In this document: positions 34,178 to 43,528 of the stretch, in pieces
How the letters are laid out: the number at the start of each line of letters is the position of its first letter
Numbering within the stretch: the stretch's first letter is position 1
Assembly (NCBI RefSeq): GCF_000828675.1
Contig: NZ_AP014510.1
Span: forward strand, 887,413-951,412
Origin: Thermotoga profunda AZM34c06
GTDB lineage: Bacteria > Thermotogota > Thermotogae > Thermotogales > DSM-5069
Reading direction: 5' to 3'
Length of the DNA stretch: 64,000 bases
Notes under the pieces: model-generated
What the model was told of the DNA's origin: nothing
Seen by the model: only the letters and a program-made list of their open reading frames with translations
The model's database searches: none
Translations under genes and position numbers: made by a program

Positions 34178-35939
34178 TTTTCTTGAATTGCGTACGAAGT
34201 TGATAATTAGAATAGCGGGCATTGCGGCAGCCGTGATGATATTGGCGTTTTGTTTTCGTGGCACATCAGCTGGTGTTTCTTCAAATTGGAGTGTTCGCAT
34301 ACCTGCGATGCGTGGTAAGATACTTGACACAAATGGCCGCTTTTGTGCTGTCGATGAAATTTCTTATGTTGCCTACTTGGATGTTCGTTTCCTCAAATCA
34401 CAGTACTCCGACAGGTTATCTCCGCAATTATCACTTTTGCTGAAAAACTTTGGCATCTCTTTATCTGCCGAAGAAATTCTCAAAGGATCAACAAGTTTTG
34501 TGAAATTAGCCGAAGAGAAAGACCGAAATTCGATAATCGTGAAGATCCCAACCTCACTCATACCATACGTATCTATTCAGATGGTCACCGTCAGAAAACA
34601 GATAAAAGAATATGACTTTGACAAAATCCTTGGAAAGGTTATTGATGGTCATGGAATAGGTGGAATAGAAGAGAAACTCGACAGCGTGCTCTCAAAGAAA
34701 AGCGATGGGAAATTACTTTTGAAATACCAAGGGTTTGTCACGTTATCTCCGAAAATAGATAAGATCGTAAAGCCAATCGATGGACAAGATGTAAAGTTGT
34801 CACTTGATATAGACATTCAAAGAATATGTTATAGAGAGATACAAAAGGCTGTACAAGAAAATAAGGCACTCGCAGGCGGAGTAGTTATAATGGAGACAAA
34901 GACTGGGAAGATCAGGGCGATGGTTACAACAAGAGATTGGAACGATATAGTCATGGGTTATTTTGAGCCTGGATCGGCAATAAAACCCATTGTTTATTCA
35001 ATAGCTCTGGAAAACAACGTTATCCAATTGGATGATTCCTTTGACTGTCCGGGTAGTATCAAACCCGTACCGGAACTCGATATAACTGTAAGAGATCTCG
35101 AAGCCCATGGAAAGACTGATGTCAGTAAAGCGCTCGTTGTTTCGTGTAATACCGCAACGATTTTGATTGCTGAGAAAATCAAAAATCAACTTGGAGTCTA
35201 TCAATACTACGATTGGCTCAAGAAGTTTGAATTTGGTGAGAAAACTGGTGTAGAGATTGCAGGTGAAATATCTGGTGTTTTGAGAAAACCAGAGCAATGG
35301 TCGAAGATCGATTTTGCAATGATTTCAATTGGGCATGGTATAGGAACTCCCGCTCTACAATTTTTAGCGGCCTTCAACACTATCGCGAACAAAGGAGAAT
35401 ATGTTTATCCGAGCATAATCGAATCCAGTGAAGTGAAGAAGAAAAGCGTTATAAGCGAAAGAACAGCTTACGAGATTTCGCAAATATTACGTCGAGTGGT
35501 AGAGGAAGGTACCGGGATCAGGGCACAAGTTCCAGGAATAAATGTTGCGGGTAAAACAGGTACGGCACAGAAGATAGCGTCTGGCGAAGGAAAATATTTC
35601 TCGATCTTTGTTGGTTTTTTTCCGTATGAAGATCCAAAATATACCATGCTTGTGTACATCGACGAACCTTCAGCAGATAAATATCTTGCCGGAGAGGTTG
35701 CAGCACCTGTTTTTGCATCAATTGTGAAAAAGTTGAATACGTTGTCCAAAGAAAGTCCCATCAGTTATCCCAAAGGAATTATCCCAGATTTGAGAGGTAT
35801 GAGTTTGAGAGATGCGCTGATCATTCTGAATGATATTGGAGTAAAGGATATACAGGTAAAAGGTTCAGGTGTTGTTGTTCAGCAATATCCGGAACCGGGC
35901 ACGACCGATTTGAGTAAGATCTTGTTGATTTTGCAATGA
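34167..35939 (+). CDS. ftsI: Division transpeptidase FtsI/PBP with C-terminal PASTA domain
   Basis: Class B penicillin-binding protein of 590 aa that cross-links septal peptidoglycan. It has one N-terminal membrane anchor (about 11-32), a PBP dimer domain (about 43-190) beginning IPAMRGKILDTNG, and the transpeptidase domain with active serine motif SAIK (Ser270-Lys273), SCN (326-328) and KTG (463-465). A PASTA domain occupies about 537-590 (IPDLRGMSLRDALIILND), as in Gram-positive PBP2x/SpoVD. The SxxK reads GSAIKP instead of the common GSTFKP. It overlaps the FtsL-like gene and is followed by a tRNA promoter. Confidence 0.93.
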   Translation: MRNSFLELRTKLIIRIAGIAAAVMILAFCFRGTSAGVSSNWSVRIPAMRGKILDTNGRFCAVDEISYVAYLDVRFLKSQYSDRLSPQLSLLLKNFGISLSAEEILKGSTSFVKLAEEKDRNSIIVKIPTSLIPYVSIQMVTVRKQIKEYDFDKILGKVIDGHGIGGIEEKLDSVLSKKSDGKLLLKYQGFVTLSPKIDKIVKPIDGQDVKLSLDIDIQRICYREIQKAVQENKALAGGVVIMETKTGKIRAMVTTRDWNDIVMGYFEPGSAIKPIVYSIALENNVIQLDDSFDCPGSIKPVPELDITVRDLEAHGKTDVSKALVVSCNTATILIAEKIKNQLGVYQYYDWLKKFEFGEKTGVEIAGEISGVLRKPEQWSKIDFAMISIGHGIGTPALQFLAAFNTIANKGEYVYPSIIESSEVKKKSVISERTAYEISQILRRVVEEGTGIRAQVPGINVAGKTGTAQKIASGEGKYFSIFVGFFPYEDPKYTMLVYIDEPSADKYLAGEVAAPVFASIVKKLNTLSKESPISYPKGIIPDLRGMSLRDALIILNDIGVKDIQVKGSGVVVQQYPEPGTTDLSKILLILQ

Positions 35940-35941
35940 TC

Positions 35942-35971
35942 TTGACCGTTAATCCCTCTCGATGATATAAT
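35942..35971 (+). promoter_or_regulatory. Promoter of tRNA-Gln
   Basis: TTGACC (35942-35947), 18-base spacer, TATAAT (35966-35971), ten bases before the tRNA 5' end and three after the ftsI stop. Confidence 0.8.
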
Positions 35972-35981
35972 TAACTGGCGT

Positions 35982-36055
35982 TGGGAGGTCGTCTAATGGT
36001 AGGACAGCGGACTCTGGATCCGCCGGTGGAGGTTCGAGTCCTCCCCTCCCAGCCA
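35982..36055 (+). tRNA. tRNA-Gln (anticodon CTG)
   Basis: A complete 74-base cloverleaf. Acceptor TGGGAGG pairs with CCTCCCA, a D arm GTCT/GGAC, anticodon stem GCGGA/TCCGC with loop CTCTGGA giving anticodon CTG (reads CAG), and T arm GGAGG-TTCGAGT-CCTCC. The U1-A72 pair is characteristic of tRNA-Gln. Discriminator G and CCA are encoded. Confidence 0.95.
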
Positions 36056-36060
36056 GATCT

Positions 36061-36083
36061 GCAGGCGAAAGCCTGCTTTTTTT
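36061..36083 (+). terminator. Intrinsic terminator of tRNA-Gln
   Basis: GCAGGC, loop GAAA, GCCTGC and seven T residues directly after the tRNA. A strong factor-independent terminator. Confidence 0.95.
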
Positions 36084-36092
36084 GTGTTGTGA

Positions 36093-36145
36093 TACAACGT
36101 GGAGATGTTGTACGGGTACTGAACTTAATGAAGATGTAGTATAAT
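36093..36145 (+). promoter_or_regulatory. Upstream region of tig: inverted repeat and -10 box
   Basis: TACAAC (36093-36098), eight bases, GTTGTA (36107-36112) is a perfect inverted repeat; a -10 box TATAAT follows at 36140-36145, 30 bases before the trigger factor ATG. No good -35 is seen, so the repeat may be an activator or repressor site. It does not match the CIRCE heat-shock operator. Confidence 0.45.
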
Positions 36146-36175
36146 GTAACGGAAAACATTCAAGGAGGTCATACG

Positions 36176-37465
36176 ATGCAAAAGAATATCAAGACACAGG
36201 AAAAAAATTTAGTTGTCTGTGAATACACTTTTACGAAGGACGAGGTTGCACAAGCGGAAGAGAATGCTATTAAACAGATCGCAGACAGAGTAGATATCCC
36301 TGGCTTCAGAAAAGGGAGAGCACCTAAGCACCTTTTGAGAATGCGCTATCCTGAAACGATAAAATCTGAGATGCTCGAAATACTTTGGCAGAAAATTTCA
36401 GAAGAAATCGATATTAGTGAAGAATTGCTTTTATCACCAATTTTAGAAGATTTTGAGATTAGCAAGGATGGCGCGAAGTTGGTTCTGCAGATTCACAAAA
36501 AACCAGAAATAGTGATAAAACCATTTGAAGAATTCGAGCTAAAGAGACTCGATAAACCATCGACTCTCAATGGTTATGTTGAAAGAAGGCTTAAGGAATT
36601 ACAAGAATTTCATGCCGTATTAGAACCCAAAGAAGGTCCGGCCGATTTTGGAGATATGGTAAGGGTAAAGATGACCATAACAACAGATGATAAGGTAGTA
36701 ATGAACGAAAAAATCAACGAATATGTACTTTACAAAGAAGATGACAGACCTATTGTGACAGAGGTCGTTGGTAAGAAAGCAGGCGATGTGGTTGAATTCG
36801 ATAGAGATTTCGGAAAAAACAAGGTTTATCATTACAAAATTGAAATTGAGCAGGTTAACAAGAGAAAATTGCTCGATATTTCTGATGAACTTGCAAAGGC
36901 CGTTGGTACAGAATATGAAACACTTCAACAACTCAAAGAAGCACTTGAAAAAGAAGGATCTGAACTTTATGAAAGAGACATGAAGGAATTTCTCCAAAAT
37001 CAAGTGATTGATATTTTGGCAAATGAGTCAGAACTGTTGATATCGGAACGTACGATAGCTGAACTTGTAGAACGTGCATTCGAAAAGATTAAACAAGACA
37101 AACAAGAATATGAAAAATTGCTCAAAGATCATGAAAATGATCCCGAAAAGCTCAAGGAGGCTCTGAAAAACTATTACTTAACTGATCTCAAGAGAACTCT
37201 ATCGATAGAAAAGGTTGCGCGTGAAAATGATCTGAAAGTGACAGACGAAGAAGTAGAAGCGCAGGCACAAGATCTGGCAGTTGCGTGGGGAATTTCGGTT
37301 GATAGAGCTAAATCAATTCTGAAATCACGTCAAGATATCTCCAACGATGTTCGATGGGAATTGTTGAAAAGAAAGGTAGCAGACATAATTCTTGAAAAAG
37401 CCAAGGTAATAGACATCAAACCAGAGGAATTACAAAAGGAGGAAAAGGAACATGAAGATAAATGA
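36176..37465 (+). CDS. tig: Trigger factor
   Basis: Ribosome-associated chaperone of 429 aa. The N-terminal ribosome-binding domain contains the signature [16 protein letters not shown] (about 41-56). A PPIase-like middle domain (about 150-230) has FGDMVRVKM and [12 protein letters not shown], and the C-terminal chaperone domain is highly charged and helical. It ends inside the ribosome site of clpP; the two genes overlap by 14 bases, the common tig-clpP arrangement. The FKBP-like domain appears divergent, so isomerase activity may be weak. Confidence 0.95.
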   Translation: MQKNIKTQEKNLVVCEYTFTKDEVAQAEENAIKQIADRVDIPGFRKGRAPKHLLRMRYPETIKSEMLEILWQKISEEIDISEELLLSPILEDFEISKDGAKLVLQIHKKPEIVIKPFEEFELKRLDKPSTLNGYVERRLKELQEFHAVLEPKEGPADFGDMVRVKMTITTDDKVVMNEKINEYVLYKEDDRPIVTEVVGKKAGDVVEFDRDFGKNKVYHYKIEIEQVNKRKLLDISDELAKAVGTEYETLQQLKEALEKEGSELYERDMKEFLQNQVIDILANESELLISERTIAELVERAFEKIKQDKQEYEKLLKDHENDPEKLKEALKNYYLTDLKRTLSIEKVARENDLKVTDEEVEAQAQDLAVAWGISVDRAKSILKSRQDISNDVRWELLKRKVADIILEKAKVIDIKPEELQKEEKEHEDK

Positions 37466-38051
37466 TCAATTAATTCCGACTGTTATAGAAACCACTGGTA
37501 GATATGAACGAGCTTATGATATCTATTCAAGACTTTTGAAAGATCGAATAGTTTTTCTTGGATACCCAATAGACGACCACACGGCAAATCTTGTGGTAGC
37601 ACAATTATTATTTCTCGAGGCAGAGGATCCAGATAAGGATATTCAACTTTACATAAACAGTCCTGGAGGATCGGTGACAGCTGGCCTTGCGATATACGAT
37701 ACGATGCAATATGTGAAATGCGATGTAACGACGATTTGTGTGGGACAAGCTGCTTCGATGGCTGCTGTATTGCTCACAAGCGGCACTAAGGGAAAACGAT
37801 TTGCATTGCCGAACGCGAGAATAATGCTCCATCAACCACTCGGTGGCGCTGAAGGACCGGTCAAAGATGTTGAGATAATAACGAAAGAACTTCTTCGAAT
37901 AAAGAATTTGATAAATAATATACTCAGTGAAAAGACTGGTCAGCCATTCGAACGAATAGAAAAGGATACGGACAGGGACTTTTTCATGGATGCTTATGAA
38001 GCTTTGAACTATGGATTAATAGATAGGGTGATCGAACCAAAGAGAAGGTGA
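37452..38051 (+). CDS. clpP: ATP-dependent Clp protease proteolytic subunit
   Basis: Serine protease subunit of 199 aa that forms the 14-mer chamber. Catalytic triad Ser102 (GQAASMAA), His127 (MLHQPLGG) and Asp176 (KDTDRDFF) are present; the N-terminal handle is typical ([10 protein letters not shown]). It starts at ATG 37452 after AAAGGAGGAAAAGG inside the end of tig. No clpX follows; mutS comes next, six bases on. Confidence 0.97.
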   Translation: MKINDQLIPTVIETTGRYERAYDIYSRLLKDRIVFLGYPIDDHTANLVVAQLLFLEAEDPDKDIQLYINSPGGSVTAGLAIYDTMQYVKCDVTTICVGQAASMAAVLLTSGTKGKRFALPNARIMLHQPLGGAEGPVKDVEIITKELLRIKNLINNILSEKTGQPFERIEKDTDRDFFMDAYEALNYGLIDRVIEPKRR

Positions 38052-38057
38052 GACTAT

Positions 38058-40493
38058 TTGAAACTCACACCAATGATGCAACAGTACATGCAAATAAAAT
38101 CAAGGTATAAAGATGCAATTTTGCTCTTTCGCCTCGGTGATTTTTACGAGGCGTTTTTTGAAGATGCCCAACTTGTATCCAAGATACTCGATCTCGTATT
38201 GACACACAGACAAGGTGCACCAATGGCGGGCGTCCCTTATCATGCTGTGAACGTTTATCTCAAGAAGCTTGTGCAAGCTGGATACAAAGTAGCGATATGC
38301 GACCAACTCGAAGACCCTGCTGTTGCAAAAGGGCTTGTCAAAAGAGAAGTTACCAGAATCGTCACACCTGGTACAGTTCTGGAAGATGAATTACTCGAAC
38401 AGGAATCGAACAATTACCTTGTTGCCCTATGTAAATATTCTCGATATACGATTGCCGGTGTAGACGTTTCAACTGGTGAGAGTTTCGCAACTTCATTTGA
38501 TGATTTTCAAGCAACATTGGATTTTCTTGAATCGATAAAGGTTTCTCAGATACTTTGTGATTTGTCGCTGAGAGATGATTTGAAGCAAAGATTCAATAAC
38601 ATCATGATAGAAACTCTTTCGGATTGGCACTTGAGTGGCACTAATGTTGAAAAGGATATCGCAGAAGCTTTTGGTGTCTCAACTATTGACCATTTTGAGC
38701 TTGGTGAGAATCTGCAAACCTTTGGTGCTTTAGTTAGATACCTTCGATTTACATTGATGGTGAACAATGTGTTCCTCAAGCCTCCTAAAATTCTCAGGGA
38801 TCAATCTTATATTTTTCTGGATCCTTCAACTATAGAACATCTTGGGTTGTTACCAGGGGTAAAAGGTAAGAACCTCTTTGACGTGCTCAATTTTACAAAA
38901 AGTCCAATGGGTGCAAGGCTTTTGAAAACTTGGATTTTGCAACCTTTGAGAGATTTGAAAAAGATTGTAGAAAGGCTTGACATGGTTGAAGCCCTGGTCA
39001 ATGATCAATTGTTGTTGAGTGAGATTAGGGAGTACCTGAGTGCCGTCAAAGATATTCAGCGAATTGCCGGAAGAATTCGTTATGGTAAGGCATCTCCAAA
39101 AGATCTTGTTGCTTTGCGTTGCACTTTGTCGGTTTGTCCATATATAAGAGAAGTTCTCTTGAGCAACGAATGTTTTTCACATATTGCTCAAATAGATTGC
39201 CTTGAAGACCTATGTGAGAAACTCAATCAAGCTATCGAGGAAGACCCATCTATGATCATTGGAGAAGGCAAAGTAATAAGAGCTGGCTATGATAAAGAAC
39301 TCGATGAGCTCAGAGAACTTGTTTATCATTCAGAGGAGTTACTAAAAGACTTTGAAAGAAAAGAGAAATTGAGAACGAATATACCAAATTTGAAAGTAGG
39401 TTATAATACCGTATTTGGTTATTTTATAGAAGTGACAAAATCACATCTTTCGAAAGTTCCAAAAGACTATGTCAGGAAACAAACTCTTGTAAATGCAGAG
39501 AGGTTTATAACAGAAGAATTGAAGAATTTTGAAGAAAAGATACTGACAGCCAAGGAAAAACTTGAAAAGCGTGAGAAGGAACTTTACGGGAAGCTCTGCT
39601 CTGAGATATTGGAGAAAATAGAGTCAATCATGAATTTGGCCGATTTTCTTGCGTCTATCGATGTTCTTTCTTCGCTGGCTTATGCTGCTACGCGTTATGG
39701 ATATACTAAACCAAAATTTCAGCCAGATGGGATTTTGTATTTGAAGAATTCGAGACATCCTGTAGTGGAAAAACTCGTTGACAACTTCGTTCCAAATGAT
39801 TTATTCATGGATCGATCGAAGAGTTTCGTGATATTAACTGGACCAAATATGAGTGGCAAATCAACCTTCATACGCCAAGTAGCTCTGATCGCTTTGATGG
39901 CTCAGATTGGTAGTTTTGTTCCAGCCGATGAGGCTATTTTGCCGGTTTTTGATAGAATTTTCGCAAAAATGGGTGTGCGTGATGACATAGAATCTGGCAA
40001 GAGTACCTTTTTGGTCGAAATGAACGAGGTTGCAAAGATAATTCATCAGGCTACGAAGGACAGTTTGGTTGTACTTGATGAAGTTGGCAGGGGTACGAGC
40101 ACTTTCGATGGTATAAGTATTGCGTGGGCGGTTTCTGAATATATACATAACCAGATAGGATGTAAATGTATCTTTGCTACACACTTCACAGAACTGACAG
40201 AACTGGCCAGATTGTATGAAGGCGTTGAGAACAAAACTGTACAAGTAGTTGAAGAAAAATCTGGTGTAGTCTTTTTGCACAAAGTGATCGATGGAGTGGC
40301 TGACAAAAGCTATGGTATTGAAGTTGCTGCAATAGCCGGACTTCCAAAGGATATCGTTCAAAGAGCAAGAGAAGTGCTTGATGTCATTGTAACTAAGAGC
40401 GAACTTGAAGACAAACTAAGAGTTGTTAGTTCCGAGAAACTCAAGAGATTGAAGAGAAAGAAGGTGCATCCGGATCAATCGGCGTTGTGGTGA
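38058..40493 (+). CDS. mutS: DNA mismatch repair protein MutS
   Basis: Mismatch-recognition ATPase of 811 aa. Residues 24-33 (FRLGDFYEAF) hold the Phe-x-Glu mismatch-reading motif, which separates MutS from MutS2. Domains I-IV follow; the ATPase has Walker A GPNMSGKST near residue 596, Walker B LVVLDEVGRGTSTFDG near 670, and the C-terminal helix-turn-helix. It starts at TTG 38058 after GGTGAGAC. The C terminus is followed closely by a DHH protein gene. Confidence 0.96.
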   Translation: MKLTPMMQQYMQIKSRYKDAILLFRLGDFYEAFFEDAQLVSKILDLVLTHRQGAPMAGVPYHAVNVYLKKLVQAGYKVAICDQLEDPAVAKGLVKREVTRIVTPGTVLEDELLEQESNNYLVALCKYSRYTIAGVDVSTGESFATSFDDFQATLDFLESIKVSQILCDLSLRDDLKQRFNNIMIETLSDWHLSGTNVEKDIAEAFGVSTIDHFELGENLQTFGALVRYLRFTLMVNNVFLKPPKILRDQSYIFLDPSTIEHLGLLPGVKGKNLFDVLNFTKSPMGARLLKTWILQPLRDLKKIVERLDMVEALVNDQLLLSEIREYLSAVKDIQRIAGRIRYGKASPKDLVALRCTLSVCPYIREVLLSNECFSHIAQIDCLEDLCEKLNQAIEEDPSMIIGEGKVIRAGYDKELDELRELVYHSEELLKDFERKEKLRTNIPNLKVGYNTVFGYFIEVTKSHLSKVPKDYVRKQTLVNAERFITEELKNFEEKILTAKEKLEKREKELYGKLCSEILEKIESIMNLADFLASIDVLSSLAYAATRYGYTKPKFQPDGILYLKNSRHPVVEKLVDNFVPNDLFMDRSKSFVILTGPNMSGKSTFIRQVALIALMAQIGSFVPADEAILPVFDRIFAKMGVRDDIESGKSTFLVEMNEVAKIIHQATKDSLVVLDEVGRGTSTFDGISIAWAVSEYIHNQIGCKCIFATHFTELTELARLYEGVENKTVQVVEEKSGVVFLHKVIDGVADKSYGIEVAAIAGLPKDIVQRAREVLDVIVTKSELEDKLRVVSSEKLKRLKRKKVHPDQSALW

Positions 40494-40503
40494 TATACCG
40501 ATA

Positions 40504-41307
40504 TTGCACCTAACGCATACCAATGCGGATGCCGATAGTTTTGCAAGTGCCTATTGGGGCTATCGAACGATAGGTGGGGGGATCTATGTCGACAACCCTG
40601 ATTCGACTGTTTTGAATTTGATGAAGAAGCTGAATGTCCAAAATTTTTTCCCAGAACAAGTTCATTGTTTCTATGTATACGATACGTGCGAGCCACAAAA
40701 AGTGCCTTTTGATGTTTACAACTACAGAGTTTTTGATCATCATGCCAGTTATTGTTCAGAATTCTTGAGTAAAGCAGATTTTGCACATGTTCGACAGAGA
40801 ACGGCAAATGTGATGAATCTCTATGATTTGAGCAAAGAAATGCAGTTGGACGAAAAGATCCTGTTTGCCTTTGCCGTCGCACTTGTTACCGATACGGGTT
40901 TTTTGAAAACAGCCCGATCTGAGGAAATAGAGTATTTGGCAAAATTTTTAGGCAATCATATTCTTGAAGAAGTATTTGATGTCATATTATTTGGCAAAAT
41001 AGAAGATACTAAGAGATTCGTCGATATACTTTCAAAGATACAAATCATTGAGCAGAGATTCAAGATAGGCTTGGTGAAATGTGAGAGTGACGATGAATTC
41101 CTTTGTATAGTTGATTTACTCATGTTCCCTTTGGGTCTTTCGATAATAATTGGAAGGCTTCCATGGGGAATTTGGATTTATTGCAGAAAAAACCTTGTTC
41201 AGAAGATATATCAACAGTTATTGAGAAACTTCTCAAACCGTGAAGCCGGCAAATTATTTGACTTTTATGACGTAGATCTGATTATCGATTTACTGAAGAC
41301 GTTGTGA
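40504..41307 (+). CDS. DHH superfamily phosphoesterase-like protein
   Basis: A 267-aa protein with all four catalytic motifs of the DHH family: HTNADAD (His5, Asp9, Asp11), VYD (Asp60), FDHHASY (Asp78-His79-His80) and VTDTG (Asp130). Manganese-dependent hydrolysis of a phosphodiester or pyrophosphate bond is likely. The C-terminal part lacks the GGGH motif of the DHHA1 domain that NrnA- and RecJ-type enzymes use to hold RNA or DNA ends. Substrate is therefore unclear. The apparent start is TTG 40504, 11 bases after the mutS stop, with no good ribosome site. Confidence 0.8.
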   Translation: MHLTHTNADADSFASAYWGYRTIGGGIYVDNPDSTVLNLMKKLNVQNFFPEQVHCFYVYDTCEPQKVPFDVYNYRVFDHHASYCSEFLSKADFAHVRQRTANVMNLYDLSKEMQLDEKILFAFAVALVTDTGFLKTARSEEIEYLAKFLGNHILEEVFDVILFGKIEDTKRFVDILSKIQIIEQRFKIGLVKCESDDEFLCIVDLLMFPLGLSIIIGRLPWGIWIYCRKNLVQKIYQQLLRNFSNREAGKLFDFYDVDLIIDLLKTL

Positions 41308-41361
41308 GATTATGAATCAAAGAGAAAATTGAATCTTTTAAATAACAAGGGGGGATAATTC

Positions 41362-42758
41362 TTGATCAGGTATATTTACGATCATTTACCTGAATTTGTG
41401 AGAAAACCAGCCACTTCTCTCTTTTTTTACGCGGTACCTTTTCCTTATAATAGAGGGTTACGTTATGCAAATATTTATATTTATAGAGAATTGATGAAGA
41501 CACAATGGTGGGACGAAAAGAATCTCCTGTTACTTCAATTTGAGAGGTTGAGAGATTTATTATTGTATGCTTATGAGAATGTACCTTATTACAACGAGCT
41601 TTTTACAAAATATGGTTTTAATCCGAAAAAATTCCAAGATTTCACAGATTTATCTGTATTACCACGGATTGTTCTCACGCGTGAGGAGATTAATAGGAAT
41701 TTTGAAGATCTAATCCCCAAAAACTATGATGGATACAGAATTTTGCTTAAGACTGGTGGAACTACGCGATTGCCAATGAGTTTTTATGTATCAGAAAATA
41801 CTTATTTAGCTGCACTTGCATGTATTCAGAGGCAATGGTATTGGGCTGGCGTGAAACCGAAGGATTTGATCTTTGTCTTTCGTGGAGGTGTTGTAACAAA
41901 GAAAGCAAAAAGACTAAATTATTTTTGTGAAAGGATAAACAACGAAGTCTATTTTGACACATCAAACATGGATGGAAATACTTTGAACAGATATGTGGAT
42001 ATTTTGAATAGAATGAAACCAACAGCTATTCGCGGTTTTCCTTCTTGTTTGGAAATACTTTCAGACTATATAATCGAGCGAAAAATCTCTGTTCACCAAC
42101 CAAAGGCAATACAAACTTCTTCAGAGGTTTTGTTGCCAAAACAAAGAGAGAAGATCGAATTGGCATTTGGCTCAAAAGTTTTTGATACATACGGTAATGG
42201 TGAACACACTATAATTGCAACAGAATGTGACAAACACAGTGGCCTTCATCTCAATCAAGAGTTTGGTTATACTGAATTCGTCAAGATTGGAGAGACAGAG
42301 GAGAATGAAAGTATATACAAGGTGATCACGACATCTTTGTTTAATAGTGCATTTGTCTTCTTTCGATATGATACTGAGGATCTGGTGATATTGGATCATT
42401 CTGCATGCTCATGTGGCAGAAGGTTTCCCCTAATTAAGAAAGTAATGGGAAGGTGTGGGGATATAATAAGATGCTCAAATGGCAAGAAGATCCCACCGGT
42501 TTCTTTTGCCAATTTTTGGGTTGATAATCTAAAAGACAGGTTGAGAGGTATCAAATATGTCCAACTGGTTCAAAAAGATCTGGAATATTTCATTGTCAGA
42601 CTCATAGGTCAAGAGGATCGTGAAAATGAAAAAATGAAAAAGTGATAAAGGAAATACTGCCAAATCTTCTGGGTAAGAATGTCAAAATCGAGTTTGAATA
42701 CCTATCTCATGTCGACTTCCACAAGAAATGGAGAGTGACCATTTCAGAGATCGAGTAA
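41362..42758 (+). pseudogene. CapK/PaaK-like adenylate-forming protein, frameshifted near the 3' end
   Basis: A phenylacetate-CoA ligase/CapK-like protein. Residues 60-90 (ERLRDLLLYAYENVPYYNEL) and LKTGGTTRLPMSFYVS (the glycine- and threonine-rich AMP loop) are typical; TYGNGEH and FRYDTEDLV follow. The first frame ends at a TGA (42643-42645) after 427 residues, inside the C-terminal domain. The -1 frame continues from GTG 42642 for 38 codons to a TAA (42756-42758), ending in a segment KKWRVTISEIE that matches the family's usual end. One base lost from the A6 run at about 42630-42635 explains it. TTG start after AAGGGGGG. It may still work if the last domain is dispensable or slippage restores the frame. 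Confidence 0.75.
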
Positions 42759-42936
42759 ATTCCTTTGATTTTTGCAAGCTATGGTCTGTTAATCATGGCT
42801 ATGTTTCCTGGTTATATTAGTTGAACTTTAATCATGATTGACAGGACTAAAATATAGTATTGGTGATAAAATAAAAATAGAAAAAATCTATTCAGGTTAA
42901 ACACTGTTTCACATATACCTTTAGGAGGAATATGAA

Positions 42937-43524
42937 ATGACTCGAGAACAACTCATAGAAATCATCTCTGAACGAGTAGCTAAATGTACAGCATGTACTC
43001 TTCATACAGGTCGAACAAATGTGGTTGTTGGTGAAGGTAGTTTGTATGCTCCAATAATGTTTGTTGGTGAAGGACCAGGTGAAGAAGAGGACAAGACAGG
43101 AAGACCCTTTGTTGGAAAAGCAGGACAGCTTCTGACAAAAATTCTTGAATCAGTCAGTATTAGTCGTGAAGATGTCTATATATGTAATATAGTGAAGTGT
43201 AGACCACCGAATAACAGAGCACCCAAGCCCGATGAACAAAAAGCCTGTGGTCATTTTCTCCTTGCACAGATAATGATTGTAGATCCAAGAATCATAGTAC
43301 CACTCGGTAGTACTGCCTTGTCTTTTTTTCTGAATCAGAATCTTTCAATCACAGAATGTAGAGGTAAAGAAATAGATTGGAAAGGGGGAAAGAAACTCTT
43401 TCCGATGTTTCATCCAAGTTTCCTGCTGAGAAATCCTTCAAAGGAAAAAGGTTCACCCAAGGATCTCACTTGGCAGGATATAAAGAAAGTAAGGGCATAC
43501 TTCGATCAGTACAAAGGGAGGTAA
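42937..43524 (+). CDS. Family 4 uracil-DNA glycosylase (Fe-S)
   Basis: DNA repair enzyme of 195 aa that removes uracil. Residues 44-52 (GEGPGEEED) are the family 4 motif, HPSFLLRNP (about 159-167) the second. Four cysteines, Cys17, Cys20, Cys88 and Cys104, are placed as the 4Fe-4S ligands. It resembles T. maritima TmUDG as I remember it. ATG follows TTTAGGAGGAAT. The 178-base gap upstream contains TTGACA at 42838 but no convincing matching -10 box. Confidence 0.95.
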   Translation: MTREQLIEIISERVAKCTACTLHTGRTNVVVGEGSLYAPIMFVGEGPGEEEDKTGRPFVGKAGQLLTKILESVSISREDVYICNIVKCRPPNNRAPKPDEQKACGHFLLAQIMIVDPRIIVPLGSTALSFFLNQNLSITECRGKEIDWKGGKKLFPMFHPSFLLRNPSKEKGSPKDLTWQDIKKVRAYFDQYKGR

Positions 43525-43528
43525 GACT

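Noticed and set aside
36093-36112. CIRCE heat-shock operator upstream of tig
   Set aside because: The repeat TACAAC-N8-GTTGTA does not match the CIRCE consensus (TTAGCACTC-N9-GAGTGCTAA).
40504-41307. RecJ exonuclease
   Set aside because: The protein is less than half RecJ's length and lacks the OB fold and DHHA1 signature; only the DHH domain is shared.
42630-42645. Programmed -1 ribosomal frameshift in the CapK-like gene
   Set aside because: The zero-frame heptamer is G AAA AAG, not a canonical X XXY YYZ site, and no strong downstream hairpin is seen. A lost base or polymerase slippage on the A6 run is simpler.
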